Shown here: piece after piece, positions 12,646 through 24,330 of the stretch | Layout of the letters: every line of letters starts with the position of its first letter | Numbering within the stretch: the first letter of the stretch is position 1 | Assembly (NCBI GenBank): GCA_026182355.1 | Contig: JAPFBL010000049.1 | Span: 2,684,501 to 2,748,500, forward strand | Origin: Hermatobates lingyangjiaoensis | Taxonomy: Eukaryota; Arthropoda; Insecta; Hemiptera; Hermatobatidae | DNA: 64,000 nucleotides | Reading direction: 5' to 3' | The notes under the pieces: model-generated | The model's input: the letters and a program-made list of their open reading frames with translations, nothing else | What the model was told of the DNA's origin: nothing | Databases searched by the model: none | Program-made: the position numbers and the translations under genes

Positions 12646-13540
12646 AGTATAACTTTGAAGCCATAGTTTGCATTGTTGTTCATCTTTGATTTCTATTTAA
12701 TTACTTTATACAATATAAACATTTTATTATATACGGATGATATATTTTATACTGCATTAATTAATTTTCTCATCAACCTACGATTCCATTTATTAATATT
12801 TTTTTCAAATTCCATAAAAAAACATTTTTTTAGTAAAAAAAGGTCCACTACATTTTTTTTCATATTATTAGACCACTTTCAAAAAAAAAAAACTAGAATA
12901 ATTCATTCATAGAGGGATATATATTTTTACTAACCACATGCTCTCCAGTCTTGAATTAACCACATACAAATAGATAAATATATACTCTTCCGGTATGAAA
13001 AAAAATTAATCAACATTTTCTTACATATGAAATGTAAAGAAGAACTAAGTTATTTCGGCCATTGGTTCATTCTGAGATATTCAGACAAGTTACAGGTTGC
13101 CTTTAACTTTCAGATGTGGTTAATAGCTGACTGCATAATATATATTACGCTTGTTAAAGTACTTTCTTTCAGCAATTACAATTTTTCTCCAAACAAACTG
13201 CTTCTTCAAAAACTCAATTTTAAATTTAAATTTACCAATGGATATAACTGACCTATTAGTTCAAAATGTTTGATCTTTTACCTCTATTAATATTACAGAT
13301 TTAGTTTTTTGACAGCTTTTTTTTTAATTAGTTAAACCTTTTCTAAAATTGCCTTTGCAGTTTAATATATTGCTAAATAAGTATGAATATATTTTTCTCC
13401 TCATTTGAGGACTTATTCTTTTACAGATAAGCTATTATTGTTATGACTATTATAGTACAGTTTAACAGTGCTCCCAAAGTATACATTTGATAAACACCAC
13501 TTCCTTCCGAGAAGCAACTTTAAAGTCTAAAAAGTCAATG

Positions 13541-13711
13541 CGATTTAATAAACTCCTGGGTGCTTGATTTAATAAAGTTTATAAACTCTTGGGTGATCGA
13601 TTTAATAAAGTATCTAAACTTCTGGCTGATCAGCTTTAATAAAGTATATAAACTTATGGGTGATGAGATTTTGATAAGATATAAACTCTTGGGTGATCGA
13701 TTTAATAATTA
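13541..13711 (+). repeat. Minisatellite, 33-bp period, about 5 copies
   Basis: Units of the form AAACTCTTGGGTGATCGATT followed by TAATAAAGTAT repeat with the GGGTG-type core at 13558, 13591, 13624, 13658 and 13691. This gives periods of 33, 33, 34 and 33. Units differ by a few substitutions. The AAT/TAA-rich unit contains stops, so it is not a coding repeat. Confidence 0.85.
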
Positions 13712-15070
13712 AATGTGGGTTATTTGACAGTAACCTTTGAGTTAATAAAAGAGGAATAAAAATAAATGTCATGGCCACAGGATTAGGTTGCTAATCGGCT
13801 TCGCTATTTGCACTGCAGGTCTCCAAAGATACACTCGCCATTAACGTATTCCGTAATAGCCTGCAGACCATTCTGTTAATTGCTATGGACACCAACTTTC
13901 ACTAGCTGTCAAAGTCCATGTACCTTTCACTACCAGCGGCTACTACGGCCGTTCAGATGTGGTTTAAGTCCGTAAACGCCGTTCAAATTTTAAGAAAAAC
14001 CTACAGTGAACCACATTTTTTGTTTAACACTATTGAAGAAACTCAACTGTTAAATGTTCAAAGTGTAGGTATTTAATAGATGACTTTTGCTATTAAAAAG
14101 TATATCTAACATAGTTTCATGTTAGAATTTATGTTATTTTAATAATTAATATTTATGAAACTCAATAGCTCTAAATACGGAAAATTTAATGCGTATACAT
14201 CAATAAACTTTTGTAATTTAATTATTCACCTTAGTAATACCTTCTTCATTCAACACAAATAAAACTAGGAGGGGTAAAAAATTACTCATGAGTTGGCCCT
14301 TTTGCAATTTTAAAATATAGAACTTTAGTTCCATACAAATTGAAATAACCTTAATGACTAATTGGTCTAATGTTTATTCAACTGTAATAATTTACACCAA
14401 TTATTAAGATTATAATAACCTTAATTATTGAAATTAATATGTTTAGTTAAACATTAAATAATATATATATTGACGAATCTGTCAATCCATAAATGTAACA
14501 TTTATAATTAGATACTTTCTATTTTAGTTTTTTGATGTTAGTTGTATTCTTGATTTCGTTGCGAAAGTCGTGACTTAAACTCCTACTTATTAAGATTATG
14601 AGTTAAAATTTGATTGGACCTTTGTCTAGATCTCTTTTGTTCTGTTTCTCGAGTCGTAGCCATTTAGGAAAGAGGATTTTGCCTGATATCCAAAATATAA
14701 TTATAGCCTAAAAAACAATGCTATAGTTTTGTAATTTGATAATAATAAAAATTTTAGATAGAAGATTCGTTATACGTAGGACTGTCCTCAGACAAGCTCT
14801 GCCTCCGTATGAATGGTCATAGTGCATCTATCAACCATCATTTCAATTACCTCTTACCATCCATCTAACTCTTACTATCTACCTTTTAATGAGTGCTACT
14901 TTGTGCAGAATCTGGGACAGATCCCCTGCTGATAATAATATCGTGACCCTTAGAGCCTCTGAGCTCTAAGCTCAGCACACATATGGTTGCTTGGGGCACG
15001 CAGTGCACCTTGGCTAAATATTAAAAGATAATTTCTTTAACATTTTCTAATTTACAATTTTTATTTGTTA
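13712..15070. other. No recognised gene
   Basis: AT-rich DNA. 14770-15010 is less AT-rich and may be an old repeat, but no domain is readable on either strand. Confidence 0.4.
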
Positions 15071-16396
15071 CTAGCAAACCTACCCGTCTTTGACGGAATC
15101 AAAAATTCTATTATACTTGGTATTCCAAAATGCCATTAGAAATTATGGAATAGTAGAAAATACCATTATTAGTACAGTGTTAAGCAAATGCCTCTGTATA
15201 CACTACATTAGCTGTCTGTCCTTCAGGTCCATGGAAAAACAAACAGTTGGAACCTCTGACTCTTGAGCAAGTAAACTACAGTTGACCATGTGAGAAAAAC
15301 TTGGTCTTGCTAACTTGAATTCCTGCGTTAGATAACATTTCTCCTTGCGACTTAGTTAACGTTATTGCGAAATAGACTCTGACGGGACTTCTCAATCGTT
15401 TCAACCGAAACAGATAGTAACTCGGAATCAATGGTATGCGTGGTATACACACAGAGTCCCTATTCCACACCCAGACATGATGTCAACCTCTATGTGTGTC
15501 CCGTTGCACAGTTTTGGGGCACTCACGTTTCGTAAAATGAAATTTGTTACTGCTACTAAATCGCAGCATGATTGGTGCTCCTACTTTAAGTTTTTACTCA
15601 TGAGCGGGCTGTCAAGGAGAACGAAATTCAGTGTCAAAAAATTCAGTTGGATAATGAACTGCTTCATCACTAATCACTCTCTTTACTGACTTGTAAGTTC
15701 TTTCCTCGGCTTGATATAACGTAAGAACTTGTTTGTTGATTTTTCCTGCCTGTTCATATTAAGGGTTAAGAATTGCTCGTTTACAAAACTATTTATTCTG
15801 AATAGATAGTACAGCCTCAACTCTGGGAAACACCTTTTCAATGATGTCAAATACGCAATGTATTCATATGCTCAAATGAAATTAATATCAACAACAATAC
15901 CTACTTATCACACCTGGCAAGTTTTGGATTTTCAAAATAAACTTGTCTGTGAAGTTAGCAAAATACAGCTTAAAGGTCCATAACTTTGCTTCTGCACTGA
16001 ATTATCATTCTATTCAGAGCCTTTATTTTAAGTTAGACATACAAAAATCTAGTGTCAAAGTTTCAGCTCGCTATGTCTCATGGTGGCTGAGTTTACTTGT
16101 GACAAACGTTTTTGCTTTAAACGTCCATAATTTTACTTCTACGTTGAATTTCCAATCAATTCAGAGCCTATATTTTAAGTTAGATATACACAAATCTACT
16201 GTAAAAGTTTCAGCTTCATATGTCATATTGTGGCTGAGTTTAATTCTGACAAAATGTTTCGACAAACCAACATACCGACAGACAGAAATTTTTCTTAGAG
16301 TGGATTCGGTTTGTCTAAGTATGAAACGTAAAGAAAACTGGAAATGAGTCAGTTCTAAGCAATGTACAGACAAAATCATTATTTTATTTATATAGA
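15071..16396 (-). mobile_element. Helitron copy 1, complete short element (1326 bp)
   Basis: Read on the minus strand it begins 5'-TCTATATAAATAAA at 16396 and ends with a short perfect hairpin (CCGTC, 3-nt loop, GACGG; 15096-15084), then 9 bases later CTAG at 15074-15071. The base before the start is A and the base after the end is T, as expected for rolling-circle elements inserted between A and T. The 3' half carries the decayed C-terminal part of the helicase (15180-15700). The 5' half contains a tandem duplication with a period of 147 bp (units starting near 15976 and 16123). It lacks the Rep domain and most of the helicase, so it cannot move by itself. Confidence 0.9.
15180..15700 (-). 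pseudogene. Helitron RepHel helicase C-terminus, decayed
   Basis: On the minus strand, NVSAPKLCNGT (near 15520) corresponds to the Helitron helicase block '..PKLCNGTR'. It is followed in another frame by CIPRIPLIPS and, in the same frame, FAITLTKSQG and FSHGQL (15470-15276). The last two match the conserved Pif1-family motifs near the C-terminus ('FAMTINKSQGQ', 'FSHGQLYVA.SR'). After a stop, TCSRVRGSN continues the last motif in another frame. The Rep nuclease and the helicase ATP-binding (Walker) motifs are absent. This is the remnant that identifies the repeat as a Helitron rather than a SINE or MITE. Confidence 0.88.
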
Positions 16397-16980
16397 TTTA
16401 TTATTTATTTTCTAGTATTTATTTATTTCTTGTTACCTCTTTCATATCTTTTGAATATATTTATTTTGTCTTTTATTCCTTACTATTAGTTTGTTTCATA
16501 TTTTATTTTTCAAGACATTTTATTCTAAACTAGTTTCCTATAATTTTCTTTTTATCTAGTCTCTACTTTTTATTTGCCATGACAGATATATTTTTTAATT
16601 ATATTAGTATTTTATTTATTATTTATAATTAGTATAATAGATATTTATTTAGTTATTTATTTATTATATTATTTATTATATTATTAGATATAATTGCTAT
16701 TTTATTTAATTATATTTTTCTTTCTTTATTATTATTTATGATTAATAAATTTTGTTTTTTATTCCTTAGAATTTTTTCATTTAATTTTTATATTTTTTCT
16801 ATAGTTTTCGATACTTTATTTTACACTAATCTCTTTTTTCTATATACGTATATTTTAAATTTCTCTCCAGTTCTCTTTGGTTCCTTTATGTTTACCCAAC
16901 TTGTATTGCTTATCTGAATTTCTCCTTATATCTTCTCTTAATTCTACTACTTCAGAACCGGGTGCGAGGGGCAGCACTGG
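16397..16980. other. Very AT-rich low-complexity DNA
   Basis: TTTATT/ATTTATT runs dominate and no gene or clear repeat boundary is visible. Confidence 0.5.
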
Positions 16981-17500
16981 CGTTTGCTGGGTTGGTTACT
17001 TGTCGTTGCATCTACAACATTCTTGATCTCCCTTTCTCCTTTCTCCTGAATATGGATTGTCCGAAAATTTGCGTTTGTGTGTTTCTTTATCACTCTGTGT
17101 GTTACTGTTCTTCGGTTTTGAATTCGTACATATATATTTACTATAAATGAACACAGTACGAGTCAAAATCGAAGAAGAGTAACACACAGAGTAAACATAC
17201 ACACTTACTAACTCAAATTTTCGGGCAATCCGTCTTCAAGAGGAAAGAGAAAGGGAGACCAAGTACGTTGAAGACACAACGGGTTACTTGCCTTTGCGTC
17301 TACAAGTGCTTGGTCTTCTTTTGTCTTTCCTCCTAAAGACGGATCGCCCAAAAATTTGAGTTTGTAAGTGTTTTCCTTTACCCTGTGTGTTACTTTTCTT
17401 CGATTTTGAACTTATATATATATGAAAGTAAAAGCCACAAGAAAAGATAAAAAAAAAACAAAAAAACGATCTGAGGCCTTTCAAATTTATCTCATAAGAG
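16981..17500. repeat. Family D terminal repeats, three arms in alternating orientation
   Basis: Three related arms: plus (about 16985-17130), minus (about 17215-17160 and flanks) and plus (about 17280-17420). Consensus features are CTCCTGAAGACGGAT, a short GGA...TCC stem, GAAAATTTGAG and then GTTTGTAAGTGTG, ending in (TA)n. In the first arm CTGAATA is at 17046-17052, GGATTGTCC at 17054-17062 and GAAA at 17063-17066. The layout equals a decayed hammerhead core (see findings). The small open frames in this interval on both strands (16962-17484) are products of the inverted arms. Confidence 0.65.
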
Positions 17501-18130
17501 AGTAACTAAAAATTGAAAAGAAAAGAGGTTGCAGCTTTGTTTCAGAAACAAAATATGGGAAGGTAATATAAACAGCCGAACACCTGTCGGCTTCAAATCA
17601 GATGTTATTAATTTGGACATAATCCTCAATAACTAAATTAGTATATTCATATCAACATTTTCGGTAGTAGTATCACAATAAGTACACATGATTATATAAT
17701 AAGGAAACACTATACTGCGAGGGGGAAGTTCTTCAGGGGTGTTTTGCTCCTCAAGTGTATCACATCTCCTCTCATCATGATGGACAATCTGTCAAAATAT
17801 CGAATTGAGTTTTCTTAGTAGTTTCTAAGTGTTTTATATTTTTGATATATTGATACATGTGCTAAAATCAAAAATAAAACTATCCATGGGGTTAACATGT
17901 CAAAGTACTTATAAAACATGTAAAATAATGACGAAAATGTTTTTCTATATTTTGACATCTGTTGCTAGCAAGAGAAGTGATCTTCTTCTGTAAGATGTTA
18001 AGGCAGCAACTTAGTAAATTGCAAGTCTGCTGCACTTTATCAGTAATACCACTAAGCAAAGAAGCGATAAATTAAATTGTGAGCATAAACCAAGGTAAAT
18101 AACTACCGGCTTAGATAATAAAAGGCTTTA
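17501..18130. other. No recognised gene
   Basis: AT-rich sequence without a readable domain or clear repeat. Confidence 0.4.
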
Positions 18131-18660
18131 GACATACCTGATTCTGCTCTCCCCGGAAGACCCATTGTCTCGAGCTATGCTTACCTTAGAGAAAGAATTT
18201 CTGCCTTCGATAACTACTTTTTACAACCCCTTGTTTGTAGTAATTTCCCTCTTTCTGTAATGATATTTCCGCTTTCTAAAACTCATCAATAATCTCTCTT
18301 TACGCTTCCTTTGGTCATCTTCTTTTTATGATCACCATGTACATCACTTTTCATTACACCGCTGTTCACCTCATTGATATTGATCCTCGATAGGTTTGGA
18401 TGTTCTGGACACTTCCTTGATCAAAGTAGTCCTCCCTCCTTTCATTCCTTCCACCATCTTATCTACTATTAGATTATTTTTCTATTATTTTTTTAATTTT
18501 TTTTCTGCTTCATGCCCTTACTCATGATACGTTTAACAGAAACATTTTATTTCTTGACGTTGATGCTACTATTAATAATAGTAGATTCATCACCTTCTTT
18601 CATATTAAACCTACTAATGCTTTGCAATACTTTCAACATAAAAGCTCTGTAAACCTGTAA
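18131..18660 (+). pseudogene. Penelope-like reverse transcriptase fragment, decayed
   Basis: Pieces in shifting plus-strand frames follow the order of a Penelope-like reverse transcriptase. LPGRPIVSSYAYL (near 18147-18185) matches the 'PGRPIVS' block. ISAFDNYFLQPLV (near 18200-18240) matches 'IS.FVDYFL.PLV'. GHLLFMITMYIT (near 18315-18350) aligns with the first catalytic region. LFLDVDATINN and FHIKPTNALQYF (18550-18635) match the 'FLDV.V....... KPT....YLHY' block after the YIDD motif. The YIDD motif itself is not readable. Stops and frameshifts are frequent, so the gene is dead. It is more diverged than the fragment at 42495-42895 and probably comes from a different Penelope lineage. Confidence 0.7.
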
Positions 18661-20929
18661 AGTATATTTTTTCCCATATCTCTTTCAAGCAGTCTAACCT
18701 TATCAATAGAATCGAACGGAGAGGTCAAGCCATCAAAGTCTCTTATTATTAGTACCAATCCAACTTCATTCCTTTCCTAAATAACGACTCTATTCATCTT
18801 AATATCTCCTGAACTTTTAATAACTGTATTTGTTGACAATACTGTACTCAGTATGGTGAATTTTATGTTGATTAGCCTCGAAGAGGCACACATTTGCCAA
18901 CTTATGTCCGATAAACTCCAGGACTCAACTTTGTCGTTGATGTGTTTTTTCTTTTGCTATTTTTTCACTATTTTCCTAGTCACTAATTTTTCCATTACTT
19001 ATTCTTATTATTTTTTTCTTCTTTTCATTAGCTTCACTTATAAACCAATTTTACTGTTTTCTTCATTTTATTCCTCTTTTCCTTTGCTTCCCTTTATAGA
19101 AGTATTGATTGGCTAGAACAAATATTATCTTTGCTCAACTACTGCCTTGTCAACAAAACAGATCACTTCCTCTATTGATATATATTATATATTAGAAATA
19201 GATATTGTAGATATTATTTAGATAGTTTAGAAAACTTTGCCCTCTGTCTAGTTATTTAAGTACTGGATTGTTCTCAAAAGGTATTTAGGAGAATGGATGT
19301 TGATACTTTTACTAAAAAAAGGAGATAATTTGTTTCCATTCTTCCAGATGTTAGAGAAGCTTGTAATACTCAGCATTACAAGCGCTATCAGCTTTTTTAA
19401 GTGCCCTTCTCTCACTATGGCTCTTTTTCTATAACACGCTCTCCTTTGGATTGACTTTCTTTAATCGTACTCTGAACTTGTTTTTATGAAAGCATTACTG
19501 TGATAAATTTTATAGATATGAAGCTCAAACATAATAAATATTTATAGATTTATAGATAATATAATATTTATTTTATCGCTGAAAACAGCTTTCACTGTTA
19601 GTGAAAGTTGATGTTCACAATAATTAACAGGTGACCCGCAATCCGCTACGGATTATACTCGTATTAATGGTGGGTTTATTTAATACTTACAGCCATGAAT
19701 TTATGAATGCTATATTTCAACCAACATAATAAACCCTATTTTTTTATCATTAAATTTTAAAAATAGTACAAAATCTCTTATATTTTAATTGAAAAATTTT
19801 TGAATTATCCTTTTTTAATTCTTACTTCATAAGCGAAGGTGTTAACTATTGATGGTTGTGAAATCATGTATGTTTGTGCAGAAGTTAAACTTTATGTAGT
19901 TCGACTGTTAGATTTGTAACCTGACGATGGCTGAAATACTCGTATATAGTTCATAATAAAACTGGGAGTTTGAGAAACTGAAGTCTCTTTATTTTATCTT
20001 CACTCTCTAATATTATTTATTTTCCTTTTTTTTCTCTTTTGATATTCATAACAATAATATTATTTTCCAACACAAACTATTCTATATTTATTCATATATA
20101 ACTGTTTTGTAATTTTAAATCATCTTATATTAAAAAAAGTAAACAGTGCAAAACGAAATAAAATTACATTAAAGTAAACTAAATAATGACGCAATGAAAG
20201 TAATTAAATATTTAAGTAAATTAATTACAATTATTTTTTAAAAAGTAAAATTTATCTATATAATATTTTTGCAAATGACTTGAATATACTAGAATGTTAT
20301 TTTATTTTTATTTTACAAATAAAACGTTTATTTCATGAGATGAATAAGGACAGTTAGAAGGTTAATAATGTCATAATATTTCATCAATTTTGTTTTCTTG
20401 CATTAGTGGAGTAATATTCACTGTTTAAACATTATTTGTAATGGTTGTTTTCCGCTTCTGATTTGTTGACTTGTCAAAATCCATTTGTCTGTATAAAAGA
20501 GTTTTTATTGACATTATTCTTCTGATGCTGTTTTGACCTATGTGTAACTCGGCATTTCGGCCACATCACAAAATAAAACCAGATCGATGCGTATTTTACG
20601 TGCTGTCCTTTTGCCGTTTCGAGCTCAAGTGTTAGAACTCAAGAGCTCTAAGTGCTCAGGGTGACCTCGCGGAGGAGGGCCCACACAAAACTCCATGACG
20701 CATCATGACTTGATAACTCGCATCACTGTCAGGTTTTCGTACTCAAAACGTTTTTCAAAATAGGTCAACCCGACACATAAAGACTTAATTCTAGGACCCT
20801 AAGAGTATCCCATATTGAGTATGGAGATTACCTAATCTAAGACAAAACAAAGAATACATAGATTAGACAAAAAGAAACATAAATACCATTATAACTAAGC
20901 CCACAAGGTACTTAATTCCCTTGTGGTAT
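18661..20929. other. No recognised gene; possible Penelope-like tail
   Basis: Pyrimidine-rich and AT-rich DNA. The frame at 18853-19116 may be a further decayed extension of the upstream reverse transcriptase, but no motif is clear. At 19915-19990 the string CCTGACGATGGCTGAAATAC resembles the core region of other Penelope-type terminal repeats here, without a stem II. Confidence 0.4.
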
Positions 20930-21900
20930 TCTTACATTTAATTTAAGAACACTAGCGAAACTAATAGTCAACAAAACAAATATAACAATATGATTAAAAA
21001 TGTAATTTTTCGGGCAATCAGGGAGGACATTAACCTTCTTCACCTTTCCAATAAAGTGTACAGATTTCAAAAAAGTTTCCACATATCTCCCTTTATATAT
21101 ATATACTTGTAGGTCTGTGCAACGAATAACCCAGTGGTCATTTCTAAAACGTATCTCTGCAGGCTGTACAGCGAGCAAGTTTCTAATACGTGCCGTACAC
21201 AGGCGCAGAGAGGATTTTCAGTTATCTTAAAACTATGATAACATTCCTTAAAGTTCCCATGACCAGTAAGTACTTGGCACAACCAGTGACCCATACCAAA
21301 ATTCCTGACAACAATCCGAGATTGGACGTCCGGGAAAAACTCCCTAGTCCACCTTCACGTTGTGCCCGTGTTCCATTGCTCATTCTATAGGCCAACTGCC
21401 CACCTCTGAATCAAAATTTGCCTAGACTCTGAGTCAGACTTCTTCCCGTAGTTTATCCAAAATGGAGGGAGGCCTCTCCTAAACCTACTTTTCAACCCTT
21501 ATCTGGGCCTGGATATCCTTAGGCAACTGTCCAGGAAGCTCTTGTGCTGCTTCTAGCAAAATAGTTCTATATCCCGTTAAGACATGTAAAAGGGCATTCT
21601 TTGCCTCGAAATTAACAATTTTCTGCTTGTAGCATTCAGGAATTTGCCTCAGAGCGGCGCTCCAAAACAGGTGATGAACTAAAATACTACTCCATATAGA
21701 AGCCTTCACTGTTTACATTTCAGACCCCAAGTAAGTATTGAAATTCTGCAGACCACAGAGAACCTCTCGCACGTCTTAGCAGACGGCTGCTTTATGTGCT
21801 CACAAAAACTCATGCCCTCGCATATTACCACCCCCATATATTTCACCTTCCTTGAGACCAAGATCCTACTATTTGTGTAGAGTACTCTCGGCTTATTCTT
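20930..21900 (-). pseudogene. LINE ORF2 C-terminal fragment (R1/Jockey type), decayed
   Basis: On the minus strand the readable order is as follows. PRVLYTNSRILVSRK leads into VKYMGVVICEGMSFCEHI (near 21890-21800), the family's 'VKYLGV.ID....F..HI' block. Then comes TCERFSVVCRISILTWGLK. Next is ALLHVLTGYRTILLEAAQ (within 21709-21485), matching 'ALLRVT.AYRT.STEA'. Last is GHWLCQVLTGHGNFKE with a Cys-rich tail (21294-21067), matching the terminal 'LTGHG.F..YL..F.....C.CG' zinc-knuckle-like region. Three frames are needed, so it is a pseudogene. The catalytic reverse-transcriptase core is missing, as expected for either 5' truncation or decay. Confidence 0.85.
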
Positions 21901-23282
21901 CTAAATCATGTTGTCCGCTGAGTTTGAGTATTATACTGTTTTTTAATTGCCTTTACTGATTTAACTGATTTTTTTGTCTTTTCGTTAAGTATCTAAATAA
22001 TTTTTTTCAAAGTACTACATTGTAACTTCTCAACCTTATGCAATCTCATTTTTGCACCACCTTCTGGTAAAAAGTGAACTCAAGAAATTGAATTCATGGA
22101 ATGTTATAAAATTTAGATCGTCAAACACATTGCATGTCCTCACTTCGATGTTATGTGATCCTCATTTGGAACAATAGCAGTTCAGTTGTTTAAAATTATT
22201 CATAAATGGAGAGCTAAAGTGGAGTTTTGCTGATTTGACAATTGCTACCATAATTTAATATAAGGCATATTTGACAGCTGGACGTTCCATTCCCTTACTA
22301 AGCTTAAAAGGATTAAGAGAGATATGAGAAAAAATATAATCCAGTTAAGAAGATTTTCAAAGCATCTTTTATGATGAAGGTATTGCTGAGCATTAGTAAG
22401 TTTAAATGAAAGCAAAATACCTGAAAATGTTATGAGAACTAAGCATAAGGTCCGTGAATTTTCTTACAAATCCTAATTTTAATTTTGGATTGGCTTATCC
22501 TTTAAATATTTTATAATTAAAATAAAAAAGCAACAAAATTGATAGAAGAACAATGGCTTGTCACTGATTAGATATAATTTTTGTTGAGATTTAATTATGC
22601 AAATCTAAAAATTCCCAAGTTAAATTTTCGTTATTATTATTTAGTTATTAAGATTATATAAAACTGTGATAAGACCAAAAGATACGAGCGGAGCTAATAT
22701 TTAGTGTTGGCACCGCTTGTGCCAACACCTTCAGAAAAAATCAATGTAGTGCCAACACTATAGGAATCTGCGATGGAACAGAAGTTAATGGTGTATAGGA
22801 ATTTAACAGTAGTTTAAACGTTTTTTCTATGGTGTGTATGTGTGTGTGTGTTTGTACAAAAATTTGTAGGCACTTTGCAGTCCACACCGTTTAATGAACT
22901 GCTTATAGTGTAGATGTGTTTAATTTGACTGTAGGCCACTCAAGAGTATTTTTTATGTTAACACTAAATTTTGCCAACTGAATATTAATTTTTTAATATC
23001 ATGAATATTAAATCAGTATACTTGGAGAACGTTTAGGATGTATGTTTTATTAAATAAAACTCTTTAAAAGATATAGATACCTATTTTGTAGATATAATGA
23101 AAGAAGATAAAGTAAATTTTACAGAACATCGGTTTGGTAATCATTTGAAAAAGACAATAAAAGTGAGCCAAGTTAAAAGAAAATAATATAATTAATAATT
23201 TCATTTGATTTATATTTGTCATTATGCATATCCTTTTAAATTATGGGAGCAATTATGTCATTTTTTGTAATAATAACTTAAA
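21901..23282. other. No recognised gene; R2-like fragment near 22800-22960
   Basis: AT-rich. At 22830-22965 a GTGTGTGTGT run with 'AATTTGTAGGCACTTTGCAG' and 'TAGGCCACTC' resembles the edge of the R2 family. No coding domain is readable. Confidence 0.4.
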
Positions 23283-23354
23283 AAATCTAGAGTGGCTTAG
23301 ACTCAACTTTACTATAAGCAGACATAATACCATAGTTCTTGGGTATATAATATA

Positions 23355-24330
23355 CTAGCAAACGTGCCCGTCTTTGAGGAGTACATCATCAAAAAATCGG
23401 AGATGATACATGGTATTCCAAAATATCATTAGAAATTATAAAATAGTAGAAAATATAATTTTCTCGGAGTTATACTGATAGTGGCTCGGAATCAAGTGGT
23501 ATACAAACAGACTCCCCAGTACCACACCCAGTCATGATGTCCGCCTCTAAGGTGTATCTGTGCAGAGCACGAACTCCGAGTCGTGTCCCGATGCACATAT
23601 TTGGGGCACTCACGTTTCGTAACATGAAATATGTTACTGATACTAAATCGCAGCATAATTGGTGCTCCTATTTTAAGTTTTTACTCGTGAGGAGGCAGTC
23701 CAGGAGCAGTCACGGAGTTAAGAAATTCAGTGTGATAATGAACTGCTTCCTTATCACTAATCACTTTGTTTACTGACAACGTGAGTTCTATCTTCCGCTT
23801 TAAATAGCGTAAGAACTTGTTTGTTGATTTTTTTACCTGTTTATTAGTAAGGGTTGAGAATTGCTCGTTCACAAAATCATTTAATCTGAATATATAGTAC
23901 ATCTTGAACTCTGGGAAACACCTTCTTAATAAGTTCAAATACTCAATATATTCATATACGCAAATGAAATTAAAATCGACTAACAATACTTACTTGCTAC
24001 AGCTGTATATTTTCAAAATTAACATGTATGTTTAGTTCGCCAAACACGGCTTAAAAGTTCATAACTTTGCTTCTGCGTTGAATTTTCAATCTATTCAAAT
24101 CTTATGTTAAGTTGGACATACACAAATGTACTGTCAAGGGTTTCAGCTTGTTATGTCTTATGGTGGCTGAGTTTAATTCTAACAAAATTTTTAGACAAAC
24201 CGACATACCGACAGACAGAAATTTTTCTAAGAGTGGATTCCGTTTCTCTAATGTATGAAACGTGAAGAAAATTTGAAATGAGTCAGTTCTAAGCAATGTA
24301 CAGACAAAATCTTTCTATTATTTATATAGA
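23355..24330 (-). mobile_element. Helitron copy 2, complete short element (976 bp)
   Basis: On the minus strand it begins TCTATATAAATAATAG at 24330 and ends CTAG at 23358-23355. It is flanked by A on the left and T on the right in element orientation. The terminal hairpin is damaged: CCGTC is kept but its partner reads GAGGA (plus-strand view). It sits inside the R2 repeat, so it is younger than that R2 copy. It has a single copy of the 147-bp unit that is duplicated in copies 1 and 4. A helicase remnant occupies 23450-23986. Confidence 0.88.
23450..23986 (-). pseudogene. Helitron RepHel helicase fragment, decayed
   Basis: The minus-strand frame 23986-23681 ends with KVISDKEAVHYHTEFLNSV followed by TAPGLPPHE. 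This corresponds to the Helitron helicase block 'DEA..YPTEFLNSL.PSGLPPH'. After a stop the 'LK.GAPIML' and '..PKLCNGTR' region continues in broken frames toward 23560. This is the longest uninterrupted helicase piece in the window (101 codons) and reaches further upstream in the protein than what I read in copy 1. The first 60 residues do not show a motif I recognise. Confidence 0.85.

Larger units (their letters stand above)
9991..13540. other. No recognised gene; a truncated family A copy and microsatellite inside
   Basis: Mostly AT-rich. The interval 10784-11440 is less AT-rich, but neither strand gives a known domain. A partial family A motif (GGTCTTAGTCTTTTTTTGAATTC... then CACGTGTTTATT) lies at 10380-10455. 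A (TAG)n tract is at 12618-12645. Frames at 12382-12621, 12673-12912 and 13027-13251 are AT-rich and unassigned. Confidence 0.4.

Noticed and set aside
12673..12912. YTDDIFY string resembling an RT catalytic motif
   Set aside because: Neighbouring blocks of a Penelope or other RT are missing on both sides and the frame is a run of AT-rich codons, so a chance match is more likely.
15477..15689. Recurrent small protein on the plus strand of Helitron copies (FGALTFRNMKFV...)
   Set aside because: The similar frames at 23534-23776, 56260-56541 and 63896-63693 are antisense to the helicase block and recur because the element is repeated. The minus-strand helicase reading explains the conservation.
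19915..19990. CCTGACGATGGCTGAAATAC as a hammerhead core
   Set aside because: The bases between CTGACGA and GAAA are too few (TGGCT) to form a stem II, and stem I pairing is not visible.
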